Origin: CAVSJA01 sp963728145
GTDB lineage: Bacteria > Bacteroidota > Bacteroidia > Chitinophagales > Chitinophagaceae
Length of the DNA: 64,000 nucleotides
Assembly (NCBI GenBank): GCA_963728145.1
Contig: CAVSJA010000009.1
Location: forward strand, 476,077-540,076
Direction of reading: 5' to 3'
The notes beneath the pieces were generated by a model. That model worked only from the letters and a program-made list of their open reading frames with translations, was not told where the DNA came from and did no database searches. Numbering within the stretch: position 1 is the first letter of the stretch; each line of letters opens with the position of its first letter. This document shows, piece by piece, positions 1 to 8,162 of the stretch. The position numbers and the translations under genes were made by a program.

Positions 1-39
1 TTAGGAGAGCGAATGGATATTAAACAGGAACAGCAATGA
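1..39 (+). CDS. 3' end of an upstream gene (partial)
   Basis: An open frame enters from the left edge and ends in residues GERMDIKQEQQ followed by TGA at 37-39. It overlaps the next start codon as ATGA, which is the usual layout of translationally coupled genes. Only 12 codons are visible, so no function can be given. A nucleotide-sugar or polysaccharide gene would fit the manC-like neighbour, but that is a guess. Confidence 0.4.
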   Translation, partial: LGERMDIKQEQQ

Positions 40-1118
40 ACAAACACCACTATGTTGCGATAATGGCCGGCGGAATTGGGAGTCGTTTCTGGCCGATGAG
101 CCGTACCAATTTCCCCAAGCAATTCCTCGATATACTCAATACCGGAAAAACTTTGATCCAGGCAACGTTTGACCGGTACACTTCCTTTATTCCAAAGGAA
201 AATATATTTGTAGTTACTTCTAATGAATACGTCAATATTGTAAAGAAACAATTGCCGCAAATCCCTTTGCAGAATATCCTTGGAGAACCCTCGAGAAAGA
301 ATACTGCACCCTGCATTGCTTATATTTCTTTCAAACTTCAGCAACTGGATCCAAAAGCATCGCTCATCATTGCTCCATCTGATCACCTGATCCTGGATAC
401 TATTGCGTTTAAAAAAGTTTGCCTCGAAGCACTCAGCTTTGTGAACAAGCATAATGCATTTATCACACTTGGAATAAAACCGAGCTATCCAAACACAGGC
501 TATGGTTATATCCAGTACGAACAACATGCGGTAACTGATAATGTATATAAAGTAAAAACCTTCACCGAAAAGCCCAACCTTGACCTGGCGAAGGCATTTA
601 TCTCAAGCGGAGAATTCTTATGGAATGCGGGGATCTTTGTTTGGCAGGTAAAAAATATAATTACTGCATTTGAAAAACATCTACCCGAGATGTACGAAGT
701 ATTTGTCGCGGAAAAAGAAAAATTCAATACTCCGCAGGAATTCCGGGCGGTGCAAGAGATCTATCCACAATGCACAAATATCTCGATCGACTTCGGCATT
801 ATGGAAAAAGCCGATAATGTTTATGTAATCCCTTCCTCATTCGGCTGGAGTGACCTTGGGACCTGGAACAGCGCTTATGAAAATCTTGAAAAAGATTACC
901 TCGGCAATGCGGTAGCAGGAAATAATGTTATTGTATTCGATAGCCATCGCAATATGATACATACGGAGAATGATAAGCTGACCGTGCTGCAAGGGATAGA
1001 AGATTTTATTGTTGTAGATACGAAAGATGTACTACTTGTTTGTAAAAAAGATAGGGAGCAGGAGATTAAAGACTATGTCGCTGAGGTGAAGAGGAATAAG
1101 GGCGAGAAGTATTTATAA
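36..1118 (+). CDS. manC: Mannose-1-phosphate guanylyltransferase
   Basis: Predicted cytoplasmic enzyme that makes GDP-mannose from GTP and mannose-1-phosphate, for polysaccharide or glycoprotein sugars. The nucleotidyltransferase signature GGIGSRFWPMS lies at residues 12-22 and is followed by FPKQFL. EPSRKNTAP, APSDHL, FTEKP, FLWNAGIF and GWSDLGTW appear in the order known for the family. At 360 residues it is the short form without the C-terminal phosphomannose isomerase domain found in bifunctional ManC/AlgA proteins. The ATG overlaps the preceding stop by 4 nt, so it is probably the last gene of an operon running in from the left. The family call is firm; GDP-mannose rather than another GDP-sugar rests on family similarity. 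Confidence 0.93.
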   Translation: MNKHHYVAIMAGGIGSRFWPMSRTNFPKQFLDILNTGKTLIQATFDRYTSFIPKENIFVVTSNEYVNIVKKQLPQIPLQNILGEPSRKNTAPCIAYISFKLQQLDPKASLIIAPSDHLILDTIAFKKVCLEALSFVNKHNAFITLGIKPSYPNTGYGYIQYEQHAVTDNVYKVKTFTEKPNLDLAKAFISSGEFLWNAGIFVWQVKNIITAFEKHLPEMYEVFVAEKEKFNTPQEFRAVQEIYPQCTNISIDFGIMEKADNVYVIPSSFGWSDLGTWNSAYENLEKDYLGNAVAGNNVIVFDSHRNMIHTENDKLTVLQGIEDFIVVDTKDVLLVCKKDREQEIKDYVAEVKRNKGEKYL

Positions 1119-1160
1119 ATATCTCCGCGAATTACTGTAAGGACACAAAAATATCACGAG

Positions 1161-1483
1161 GTTCCCGCAGAGTCTCCCCCAGCACGCACTTCGAATTCTC
1201 AGGAAACTTACGGGGGGACTCTGCGTTTGCCCTCAGGGCTGATGAGTACGAATCCAACAAAGCAGGAATCATGTGATGTCTGAACCCACTTACAGATTTT
1301 CTAATTGCATATGCTGCGTACATTTCCTTCCCGCCTAGGCGGGAAAATCGCAGAGTCCCCCCGTGAGATGCATTTAATTTGGAGTGCGTGCTGGGGGAGA
1401 CTCTGCGGGAACCTCTTGTGGAGTTCGTGTTGGGGCTGACTCTGCGAGAACCTTTGCATGTTGAGGGAGACTCTGCGGGGGTC
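1161..1483. repeat. Composite palindromic repeat, copy 1
   Basis: Fills most of the 478-base gap between manC and the exonuclease gene. A forward unit (1161-1231) reads GCAGAGTCTCCCCC, about 30 nt of loop, then GGGGGGACTCTGCG, so each unit is itself a hairpin. A reverse-complement unit lies at 1345-1413. Partial copies ending GACTCTGCG follow near 1437 and 1466. Between the units is a separate perfect palindrome, TTCCCGCCTAGGCGGGAA (1328-1345). A related copy in opposite orientation lies at 3117-3387. No gene is visible here. Confidence 0.85.
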
Positions 1484-1596
1484 TTGCCTGTGCCACCGCT
1501 GTCTGATTTCCCTACTTAGGAATTCTCCAAAAATCCAACGAAATTTATAAAACGAAATAAAAAACCGGCGAAAGGAATCAGACAAACTGAATTGAA

Positions 1597-2313
1597 ATGA
1601 ATCCAAGCATCGGAAATATTCTGTTCTTAGATATCGAAACTGCACCTCAGCATCCTTCATTCGATTTACTCCCCAATGACTGGAAAGATCTTTGGACCAA
1701 GAAAGCAGAGATATTACTTCGAAACAGAGAGAATGAAACCGTTGATAGTATCTATTCCCGCGCAGGAATCTATGCCGAGTTCGGAAAGATCATTTGTGTC
1801 AGTTGTGGGATCATCCAGGGAAATGGTTCTGGAAGAAAGATGATCCTGAAATCTTTTTTTGGCGATGAAGAAAAGTTATTGTTGATCGAATTCGTTGAAA
1901 TGTTGAGGAAATGGGGATACGATAATACCAAATTCCTTTGCGCACATAACGGAAAAGAATTTGATTTCCCCTATCTCTCCCGGAGATTGATCATTAATGG
2001 CGTTCCGATTCCTCCGATATTAAATACAGCAGGAAAAAAACCATGGGAAGTAAATCATCTTGATACCATGGAACTTTGGAAGTTCGGAGATTACAAGAAT
2101 TACACTACGCTTAATTTACTTGCACATGTCCTGGGTATAGCTTCTCCAAAAGATGACCTGGATGGAAGCATGGTTGGAGATGTATACTGGAAGGAGCGAA
2201 ACATTCATCGTATTGTTTCTTACTGTCAAAAGGATGTGGTTACCGTGGCCCAGGTCTTTCTGCGCCTATGCGGAGAAGAATGCATCCAGCCTGACCAGGT
2301 TGAAATAAAATAA
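1597..2313 (+). CDS. Predicted PolB-type 3'-5' exonuclease
   Basis: A 238-residue DnaQ-like (DEDDy) exonuclease of the family related to the proofreading domain of DNA polymerase B. The metal-binding motifs are in order: FLDIETAP near residue 10 (DxE), CAHNGKEFDFPYLSR near residue 115 (motif II), and YCQKDVVTVAQ near residue 210 (YxxxD, motif III). It has no polymerase domain, so it is a stand-alone nuclease acting on DNA or RNA 3' ends; its substrate is not known. It lies 5 nt before the Rid gene and appears co-transcribed with the next two genes. Confidence 0.85.
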   Translation: MNPSIGNILFLDIETAPQHPSFDLLPNDWKDLWTKKAEILLRNRENETVDSIYSRAGIYAEFGKIICVSCGIIQGNGSGRKMILKSFFGDEEKLLLIEFVEMLRKWGYDNTKFLCAHNGKEFDFPYLSRRLIINGVPIPPILNTAGKKPWEVNHLDTMELWKFGDYKNYTTLNLLAHVLGIASPKDDLDGSMVGDVYWKERNIHRIVSYCQKDVVTVAQVFLRLCGEECIQPDQVEIK

Positions 2314-2318
2314 TCATT

Positions 2319-2714
2319 ATGGAAAGAACGAATTACTCTTCAGGGGCCCAATGGGAAGATATCGTTGGCTATAGCCGCGCCGTAAAAATTGGGAATATAG
2401 TTGAGGTTACCGGTACCGTTTCGCTTGGGGAGGATAACAAGCCCGCATATGTGAATGATGCATATGGACAAACAAAATTCATTCTCGCTAAAATTGAAAA
2501 AGTACTTAAAGAAGCAGGGGCCTCAATGAAAGATGTAGTTCGTACCCGCATGTTCGTAACCGATATTTCGCGTTGGCAGGAATATGGGAAGGCACATGGG
2601 GAATATTTTAGTAAGATCAGACCTTGTACTTCGATGATAGAAGTGAAGGGGTTGATTAGTCCGGAGTATTTAATCGAAATCGAAGCCACTGCCGTGATAA
2701 GCAATGGGCAATAG
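2319..2714 (+). CDS. RidA/YjgF-family protein lacking the catalytic Arg
   Basis: A 131-residue Rid (YjgF/YER057c/UK114) protein with the typical length and a C-terminal IEIEATAVI strand. Classical RidA imine deaminases carry PARSxVEV, where the Arg binds the substrate carboxylate. Here the matching stretch reads PCTSMIEV, so that Arg is Thr. Imine deaminase activity is therefore doubtful and this is probably one of the divergent Rid subfamilies. The last codons (SNGQ, then TAG) lie inside a GGGCAATAG repeat, so the present stop codon appears to come from the repeat. Confidence 0.87.
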   Translation: MERTNYSSGAQWEDIVGYSRAVKIGNIVEVTGTVSLGEDNKPAYVNDAYGQTKFILAKIEKVLKEAGASMKDVVRTRMFVTDISRWQEYGKAHGEYFSKIRPCTSMIEVKGLISPEYLIEIEATAVISNGQ

Positions 2715-2746
2715 GCAATGGGCAATAAGCAATAGACAATTGGCAA
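2700..2746. repeat. GGCAATA-word repeat, single arm
   Basis: Five or so imperfect tandem copies of a word such as GGGCAATAGGCAAT sit between the Rid and MmcQ genes and run into the end of the Rid coding sequence. The same word forms a full hairpin at 23387-23487. Only one arm is present here, so it cannot fold as the other copy does. Confidence 0.8.
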
Positions 2747-3106
2747 ATGAATGTTGAATTATTAAGAGATTATTGTTTGGCGAAGCCTGATGTGGAAGAA
2801 TCTTGTCCATTCGGGCCGGATGTGTTGGTGTTTAAGGTCGGAGGAAAGATCTTTCTACTGTGTTCATTGGATTCAGAAGATTTCACCTTCAATGTTAAGT
2901 GTGATCCGGAATTGGCAATTGAATTACGCGAACGATATGATTGCGTGAAGCCGGGTTATCACATGAATAAAAAGCACTGGAATACGATAGTGGTTGACGG
3001 GTCGGTTTCAATGCAACAATTAAAGGAATGGATTGATCATTCTTATGAATTGATAAGCAAAACCTCCACCAAAAAGAAGAGTACGTCGAAAAAGAAGAAG
3101 AATTAG
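2747..3106 (+). CDS. MmcQ/YjbR family protein
   Basis: A 119-residue protein of the MmcQ/YjbR family, a small fold with a double-wing shape thought to bind DNA or another partner; the biological role is unknown. Family features are the N-terminal CLAKPDVEESCPFGPD stretch, the VKCDPELA segment and the HWNTIVVDG strand. The last 15 residues are nearly all Lys, Ser and Thr, a basic tail that could bind nucleic acid. It is the third gene of the block that lies between two composite palindromes. Confidence 0.85.
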   Translation: MNVELLRDYCLAKPDVEESCPFGPDVLVFKVGGKIFLLCSLDSEDFTFNVKCDPELAIELRERYDCVKPGYHMNKKHWNTIVVDGSVSMQQLKEWIDHSYELISKTSTKKKSTSKKKKN

Positions 3107-3116
3107 ATTTCTCGAC

Positions 3117-3387
3117 GTTCCCGCAGAGTCTCCCCCAACACGCACTCCAACTTAAACGCATCTTACGGGGGGACTCTGCGTTTCGCAATTAGCGAGAAGT
3201 GTACGCAACATATACATTGAGATAATTTGCAAATAGTTTCTAACACCTTAAGTTTCCTGTATCGTCGGATTCATACCCTTCAGCCCTGCGGGCAAACGCA
3301 GAGTCCCCCCGTAAGTTGCATGTAATTCGAAGTCTCTGCTGGGGGAGACTCTGCGGGGACCTAAAATGGGGAGACTCTGCGAGGACC
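3117..3387. repeat. Composite palindromic repeat, copy 2 (inverted)
   Basis: Fills the gap between the convergent MmcQ and DUF3570 genes. One hairpin unit with GCAGAGTCTCCCCC and GGGGGGACTCTGCG arms is at 3117-3184 and its reverse complement is at 3290-3362. A partial copy follows at 3367-3387. Read on the minus strand, the spacer (CAGGGCTGAAGGGTATGAATCC) matches the spacer of copy 1, so the two copies face each other around genes 1597-3106. Confidence 0.83.
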
Positions 3388-3390
3388 ACT

Positions 3391-4632
3391 TTAATAGTTA
3401 TCGTTACTAAAAGTTGCTCCCGATTTCCCTTCATTTCTCTTATGCGGGACATCCAAAAGAAAAGTTATCAGGTGCGCAGATAAACCATCACTTCGTTTAT
3501 AAAAACTGTATCGAAAACCGAATTTGTTGACCGGGTTGGGACTTCGGTTCCCCAATGGAGTTAGCCGGCCTTCTAATCCAATTTCATAACTCTGAAATTT
3601 GGAGAGATCAAAGTCGGAAGTATAGAATTTTGCCTCCAGCTCATGCATTGCATAAGGTTTAAAATGGCTGGCCGCGGTTTGGGCATACAAACGCAATAAG
3701 GGCGTCAATGAAAATGCCGGACTAATCTTAACCGGCAATTCGATCAGCAAACTATTTGCAACCACGCCCCAATCATCCCAATAAAAACGATAGAAATTCC
3801 TGATTGCAGTGCGGCCGCCGATGAAAGCATTCAATTGTATTCCTATCGGGACTTTCACCCGACTGCCCGGAAGATTTTCAACATGAACAGTTGTATCCTT
3901 TAAGTATGCGCGATGAAATGGAGTAGAAAGTAATCCGTTCTGATAACTAATTCCCGGGTAAATGGCGAATAAAACTCTTCGATTCACGATTTGATGAAGC
4001 CCAAACGTTAGATTATACGATTGTCTTGTTTTTTGAGAAAACCAATCATAGTATCGCAACTCCTGGGGATAAACGAGAACCCTTGGCTTTTCTCCATTTA
4101 AGTGTCCCCAACGCAGATCATCAAAATATGCTTCGAAATCCAAAGAGATCTCTCTCGATTGATCAGGACTTGAATGCGCGGCGGCTAAAGCAAAGCCTGC
4201 AGAAAGATAGTCGGATTCCATTGCTAACATCAGGCCTCCACCAACAGTTAGCGGCCGATCCTTCAATCTTTTCCGGTAATGGAAGTTCAAATAAGCATGT
4301 CCATCCAATTTCGAGGCAGAAGAAACTACAAAATCGATATTATCAACGGATGCCGAGCTGATGATATCGATTCCCGTGTTAATTGTATAAGTTCTTGAGG
4401 AGTCAACCGTCTTTCGTATCGTGACATCCGGGGAATAAACAGTCATCTTCTCTGTTCCTATTCCACCGGTAACTGCAGAATGATTTCCATTCTGCATGTA
4501 ATGCGAATAAACAATTTGGATATCTGTTATGGATAATTTCTTTTTTTGATAGCCCGTATCAATTTTCTGCTGGCCGTAAGTATATAGGGAAGAAGCCGCC
4601 CAAATACCAAATAGAAGATATTTTTTCTTCAT
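3391..4632 (-). CDS. DUF3570 outer-membrane-like protein
   Basis: A 413-residue protein with an N-terminal signal peptide ending near YTYGQ. Its long alternation of short polar and aromatic strands suggests an outer-membrane beta-barrel. The SSASVDNIDFVVSSAS segment and overall pattern match DUF3570. It is the third gene of an operon with a DUF4266 lipoprotein and a thioredoxin-ApbE fusion, spaced 8 nt from the former. Family knowledge: these domains are often neighbours in Bacteroidota and Proteobacteria. The function is not established; a role in exporting or presenting a redox-modified product is inference. Confidence 0.8.
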   Translation of the reverse strand: MKKKYLLFGIWAASSLYTYGQQKIDTGYQKKKLSITDIQIVYSHYMQNGNHSAVTGGIGTEKMTVYSPDVTIRKTVDSSRTYTINTGIDIISSASVDNIDFVVSSASKLDGHAYLNFHYRKRLKDRPLTVGGGLMLAMESDYLSAGFALAAAHSSPDQSREISLDFEAYFDDLRWGHLNGEKPRVLVYPQELRYYDWFSQKTRQSYNLTFGLHQIVNRRVLFAIYPGISYQNGLLSTPFHRAYLKDTTVHVENLPGSRVKVPIGIQLNAFIGGRTAIRNFYRFYWDDWGVVANSLLIELPVKISPAFSLTPLLRLYAQTAASHFKPYAMHELEAKFYTSDFDLSKFQSYEIGLEGRLTPLGNRSPNPVNKFGFRYSFYKRSDGLSAHLITFLLDVPHKRNEGKSGATFSNDNY

Positions 4633-4640
4633 GCTTTAGT

Positions 4641-4880
4641 TTAATTGCAGCCGCAGCCTCCGCTCTTTTTTCCTTTACCGGTACCGCCAGATGCAGCCTC
4701 ACGATTGGTTAACGCATTGCCGGCAAATTTTCCTAACTCGGATTGACCGGCTTGCATGCTTTCATCATTGAGATAATTGCGTTGATAAGGTTTGACAGTT
4801 TTGCAGGAAGAAAAAATCATCAGTAATAGCAGGGTGCTACATATAAGGAGAAATGACTTTTTAATAAACTCATGCAGCAT
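4641..4880 (-). CDS. DUF4266 lipoprotein with C-terminal GCGCN tail
   Basis: A 79-residue lipoprotein. A hydrophobic signal ends in the lipobox FSSC, so Cys26 or so would be lipidated. The mature part is small and ends NREAASGGTGKG, then GGCGCN. A Gly-rich tail ending in GCGCN is the hallmark of DUF4266. The two Cys residues could bind metal, form a disulfide for the thioredoxin domain encoded just upstream, or be modified. The start codon overlaps the end of the ApbE gene by 11 nt, indicating tight co-expression. Confidence 0.82.
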   Translation of the reverse strand: MLHEFIKKSFLLICSTLLLLMIFSSCKTVKPYQRNYLNDESMQAGQSELGKFAGNALTNREAASGGTGKGKKSGGCGCN

Positions 4881-6237
4881 GCTGGATCTCTATTTTTTTT
4901 GAAACATGTACACGATTGTTTTCATCTACAAGTATGCAATGTGTTTGAGGCAATTGATTAATCAAATACAATCCCGCTTTTACGCCCCTCACAGTTACCG
5001 CAGTCGCCAACGCATCGGAAAGTTCGGCACTCGGACTTACCACAGATACACTTTTTATTCCGGTTACGGGATAACCGGTTCGCGGATCAATATTATGTGA
5101 ATAGCGTTTGCCGAGATGATCAAAATATTGGATATAATTACCTGAAGTAGCAATCGAAGAACCGTTCATCGGCATCCAGAGAATGATCTTAGATTGATCA
5201 TCGGGATGAGCGATACCCGTTTTCCAGGATTCACCATTTGGCCGGGTTCCCCATGCGGTCAGATCTCCAGAAGCATTTATAAAACCACATTCGACAGCTC
5301 TACTTAACATTAATGATTTAACTTTATCTGCAGCAAGTCCTTTTCCAATTGCACCAAAAGCGATATGCATATTCTTTTTAGTAAGAAAGACGGAATTGGG
5401 AGGGCTTAACTGAATTTTCTTATACCCGGTTCTTGCAAGTGTTTCTTTTACCTGGTCTGGATCGGGAATTTTAAAATCTTGCCCTTTAAAATTGTAAAGC
5501 TTTCTCAATGCAACCGCGGTAATATCAAATGCACCGTCTGTCATTGCAGAAATGCGAATACTTCTCTCAATCAATTCATAAGTTTCATTACTTACCTGCA
5601 CGGGCTCTATGCCGGCATTCCGGTTGATGAGACTTGTTTCTGAATTTTCGTTGAACTCCGTCAATGCAGTTTCCAATCGTTTTACTTCGGCCACACATTC
5701 ATCCAAAAGACCAATGCCCTTGCTTTCAGTTTCCGCTGTTACGAGAAATTCAAAAGCGGAACCCATCAGCCTTTCTTTTCTTGTATATTCTTTAAGCATA
5801 TTGGCGTTTTGCAAAACCCCACTCAGTTCGTTTACGAAATCGCCCGGAGATTGGTTGTCGTATCGTATCGAAGTTAATACGGTTTCATCCGGGTTGAGTA
5901 AAACAATTTTTGGAAACTCTCCTGCCGGATTATACTTTTCAGCAAGCGCTTCATTTTGTTTGGTCATTTCTGAAGAAATCTTTTTCCGCTGCGGAAAATC
6001 GGCGCGAAGCAAAACGAGATATTTCTTTGCAAAACTTAGGAACGATGTATCGGCAAGTACCTTTTTTTCAAAACGAATGCAGGGAAGGCACCAATCGGAT
6101 CCGGAAAAGATCAATAAGACAGGTTTATGCTGTGCGTTGGCTGACTGGAATGCAAGCTGTGCTTTTTCCAAAAGCTGGGCATATCCCGAATGCAGAGATA
6201 AGCAAAGGGCGACAAAGAAGGTTAATATTCGTTTCAC
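4870..6237 (-). CDS. Thioredoxin-fold / FAD:protein FMN transferase (ApbE) fusion
   Basis: A 455-residue exported two-domain protein. Residues 1-20 are a signal peptide. Residues about 22-145 form a thioredoxin-like domain with the redox motif C50-LP-C53 in SDWCLPC. Residues about 155-450 are ApbE, the periplasmic Mg-dependent enzyme that attaches FMN to Thr or Ser of target proteins. ApbE signatures seen are FNENSETSLINRNAG, GAIGKGLAAD, NASGDLTAWG, HNIDPRTGYPV and SPSAELSDALATAV. It is the first gene of the operon with DUF4266 and DUF3570. I found no clear flavinylation target motif of the D/S-G-x-T/S-A-T type in the two partners, so the acceptor is unknown. Confidence 0.9.
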   Translation of the reverse strand: MKRILTFFVALCLSLHSGYAQLLEKAQLAFQSANAQHKPVLLIFSGSDWCLPCIRFEKKVLADTSFLSFAKKYLVLLRADFPQRKKISSEMTKQNEALAEKYNPAGEFPKIVLLNPDETVLTSIRYDNQSPGDFVNELSGVLQNANMLKEYTRKERLMGSAFEFLVTAETESKGIGLLDECVAEVKRLETALTEFNENSETSLINRNAGIEPVQVSNETYELIERSIRISAMTDGAFDITAVALRKLYNFKGQDFKIPDPDQVKETLARTGYKKIQLSPPNSVFLTKKNMHIAFGAIGKGLAADKVKSLMLSRAVECGFINASGDLTAWGTRPNGESWKTGIAHPDDQSKIILWMPMNGSSIATSGNYIQYFDHLGKRYSHNIDPRTGYPVTGIKSVSVVSPSAELSDALATAVTVRGVKAGLYLINQLPQTHCILVDENNRVHVSKKIEIQHAA

Positions 6238-6316
6238 TCCAGGGAAAAATTGGGCCTGTTACCTAAGATACGTAAAAGCAATTCTTTTGGTAACGGGTAA
6301 CAGTGATATATTATTT

Positions 6317-6324
6317 TAATTTTG
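6317..6324 (+). promoter_or_regulatory. Candidate -7 promoter box (TAATTTTG)
   Basis: Matches the Bacteroidota -7 consensus TAnnTTTG exactly. It ends 9 nt before the ATG at 6334, so a transcript from here would have almost no leader. I see no convincing -33 TTTG at the right spacing. Confidence 0.5.
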
Positions 6325-6333
6325 TCTCCAATT

Positions 6334-7512
6334 ATGATCGATCAAAATCTTAGACACAAAGCTGTGGAAATTGGCATCAATTCCAAATTACCTAATGTGG
6401 GTACGACCATATTCACGGTAATGAGCCGTTTGGCTGTTGAGCATAAAGCTGTTAACCTTGGACAGGGCTTTCCCGATTACCAAATGAGTGGGGAACTCAC
6501 GGGACTGGTAAACCAGGCAATGAAGGACGGCTTCAATCAGTATGTACCCATGCAGGGTTATATGCCTTTGAGGGAAGCAATAGCCGAAAAAATTGAATTC
6601 CTGTATCAAATGCCAATTGATCCCGATTCACAGATTACTATCACTCCGGGGGGAACTTACGCGGTGTACACTTCGATAACCAGTGTGTTACGTCCGGGTG
6701 ATGAAGTGATTGTGTTTGAGCCGGCATATGATAGCTATATTCCGAATGTTGAAATCAACGGTGGTATCCCCATATTGATCGATTTGAAATTCCCTGAATA
6801 CCGAATTGACTGGAATGAAGTAAGAACCAAAATAACAAGCCGGACCCGGATGATCCTTTTGAATTCACCACATAATCCAACCGGAGCGGTGTTGCAGGAA
6901 AGAGATATTGAGGAATTGCGTTCAATCGTAAAGGATACCAATATCATTATTGTATCCGATGAAGTATATGAGCACCTCATCTTTGATGATATTCCACATC
7001 ATTCGATGCTTCGATATCCGGACCTTTTTGAAAGAAGCTTTGTATGTTTCTCATTCGGGAAAGTATATCATTGCACAGGATGGAAGCTTGGTTACTGCGT
7101 TGCTCCAACTTCTTTCACTGCTGAATTCAGAAAAGTACACCAGTTTAATTGCTTCAGTTGTCATACTCCATCACAGGTTGGCCTGGCCACATATTTAAAG
7201 AATAAAGAAGCTTATCTCAGTCTGCCTTCCTTCATGCAGAAAAAAAGAGATCATTTCGAGTCTCTGATGAAGGGAACTCGTTTTGACCCGTTACCGAGTC
7301 ATGGCAGTTATTTTCAGTGCTTCAAATACGATCGAATCAGTGATGAGAAAGATACCGAGTTTGCAATCCGTATCACAAAAGAATTCAGCGTGGCAAGCAT
7401 ACCCGTTTCCGTTTTTTATAAGAATGGGAAAGATGATAAAGTTGTGCGGTTCTGTTTTGCGAAGAATGAGAGGACGCTTGAGTTGGCGGCGGAAAGGCTT
7501 GCCAAGGTATAG
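6334..7512 (+). CDS. PLP-dependent aminotransferase (methionine/kynurenine type, YbdL-like)
   Basis: A fold-type I aminotransferase of about 392 residues, cytoplasmic, of the YbdL / kynurenine aminotransferase group often annotated methionine aminotransferase in Bacteroidota. It has the N-terminal NLGQGFPDY motif, the NSPHNPTG loop, SDEVYEHL, and the SFGKVYHCTGWKLGY segment whose Lys carries PLP. I place the start at the ATG at 6334 rather than an upstream TTG, because a -7 box lies directly in front of it. The stop codon directly abuts a repeat block. Substrate choice among Met, Gln and kynurenine cannot be read from sequence alone. Confidence 0.9.
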   Translation: MIDQNLRHKAVEIGINSKLPNVGTTIFTVMSRLAVEHKAVNLGQGFPDYQMSGELTGLVNQAMKDGFNQYVPMQGYMPLREAIAEKIEFLYQMPIDPDSQITITPGGTYAVYTSITSVLRPGDEVIVFEPAYDSYIPNVEINGGIPILIDLKFPEYRIDWNEVRTKITSRTRMILLNSPHNPTGAVLQERDIEELRSIVKDTNIIIVSDEVYEHLIFDDIPHHSMLRYPDLFERSFVCFSFGKVYHCTGWKLGYCVAPTSFTAEFRKVHQFNCFSCHTPSQVGLATYLKNKEAYLSLPSFMQKKRDHFESLMKGTRFDPLPSHGSYFQCFKYDRISDEKDTEFAIRITKEFSVASIPVSVFYKNGKDDKVVRFCFAKNERTLELAAERLAKV

Positions 7513-7647
7513 TTGATGGAGTTGATGGGGTTGATGTGGTTGATGTGGTTGATCTGCCTCACGCGGATTGATAGGATGACAAAGGCTCCTGATCTTTAAA
7601 GTTTTTCCCACATCAACCTCATCAACCCCATCAACCGCATCAACCTA
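7511..7647. repeat. TTGATGTGG-word inverted repeat (hairpin)
   Basis: The left arm (7511-7555) holds about five copies of a nine-base word such as GTTGATGTG. The right arm (7608-7646) holds the complement, CATCAACCC, about four times. The arms could form a long imperfect hairpin over a loop of about 50 nt. It starts right after the aminotransferase stop codon. Confidence 0.85.
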
Positions 7648-7657
7648 TCTTCACACT

Positions 7658-8146
7658 ATGACGATTCGTCCAATGCAACATATTGACGCCGAAGCAGTGT
7701 TAGAGATATATCTACAGGGCATCAAAACTGGCATTGCAACATTTTATACGGAGATTCCAACATGGGAAGTATTCGATAAAAAGTTTTTACCGAAGTGCCG
7801 GCTTGTCGTTGAAGAGCAAGGGAAAGTTATTGGATGGGCAGTGCTTTCATCAGTTTCGATAAGAGAATTTTACAATGGAGTTGGGGAAGTAACAATTTAT
7901 ATTCATGAAGATGCAAGAGGAAAAGGTGCAGGGAAATTTTTATTGAATGCATTGATCGATGAAAGTGAAAAGAATGGATTCTGGAGCCTGCTTAGCGTAA
8001 TTCATGATGACAATCCTTCGAGCATTCATATGCATGAAGTCTGCGGCTTCAGAATTATTGGTTATCGCGAGCGTATCGCGCAAATTCATGGCAAGTGGAA
8101 AAATACTATAATGATGGAAAGAAGAAGTAAGATTGTAGGAATATAA
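7658..8146 (+). CDS. GNAT N-acetyltransferase, phosphinothricin-acetyltransferase-like
   Basis: A 162-residue GNAT enzyme that would transfer acetyl from acetyl-CoA to an amine. The N-terminal IRPMQHIDAEAVLEIY and the acetyl-CoA loop ARGKGAGKFLL (near residue 87) are typical. The C-terminal HEVCGFRIIGYRERIAQIHG followed by W matches the Pat/Bar/MddA group, known for acetylating phosphinothricin and methionine sulfoximine. The natural substrate is unknown. It is followed 16 nt later by a HAD phosphatase gene on the same strand. Confidence 0.85.
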   Translation: MTIRPMQHIDAEAVLEIYLQGIKTGIATFYTEIPTWEVFDKKFLPKCRLVVEEQGKVIGWAVLSSVSIREFYNGVGEVTIYIHEDARGKGAGKFLLNALIDESEKNGFWSLLSVIHDDNPSSIHMHEVCGFRIIGYRERIAQIHGKWKNTIMMERRSKIVGI

Positions 8147-8162
8147 AGAATAAAATAAAAGA

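Noticed and set aside
7511..7647. CRISPR-like array
   Set aside because: The repeats are 9 bp without unique spacers of fixed length and are inverted across a loop. No cas genes are present anywhere in the window.
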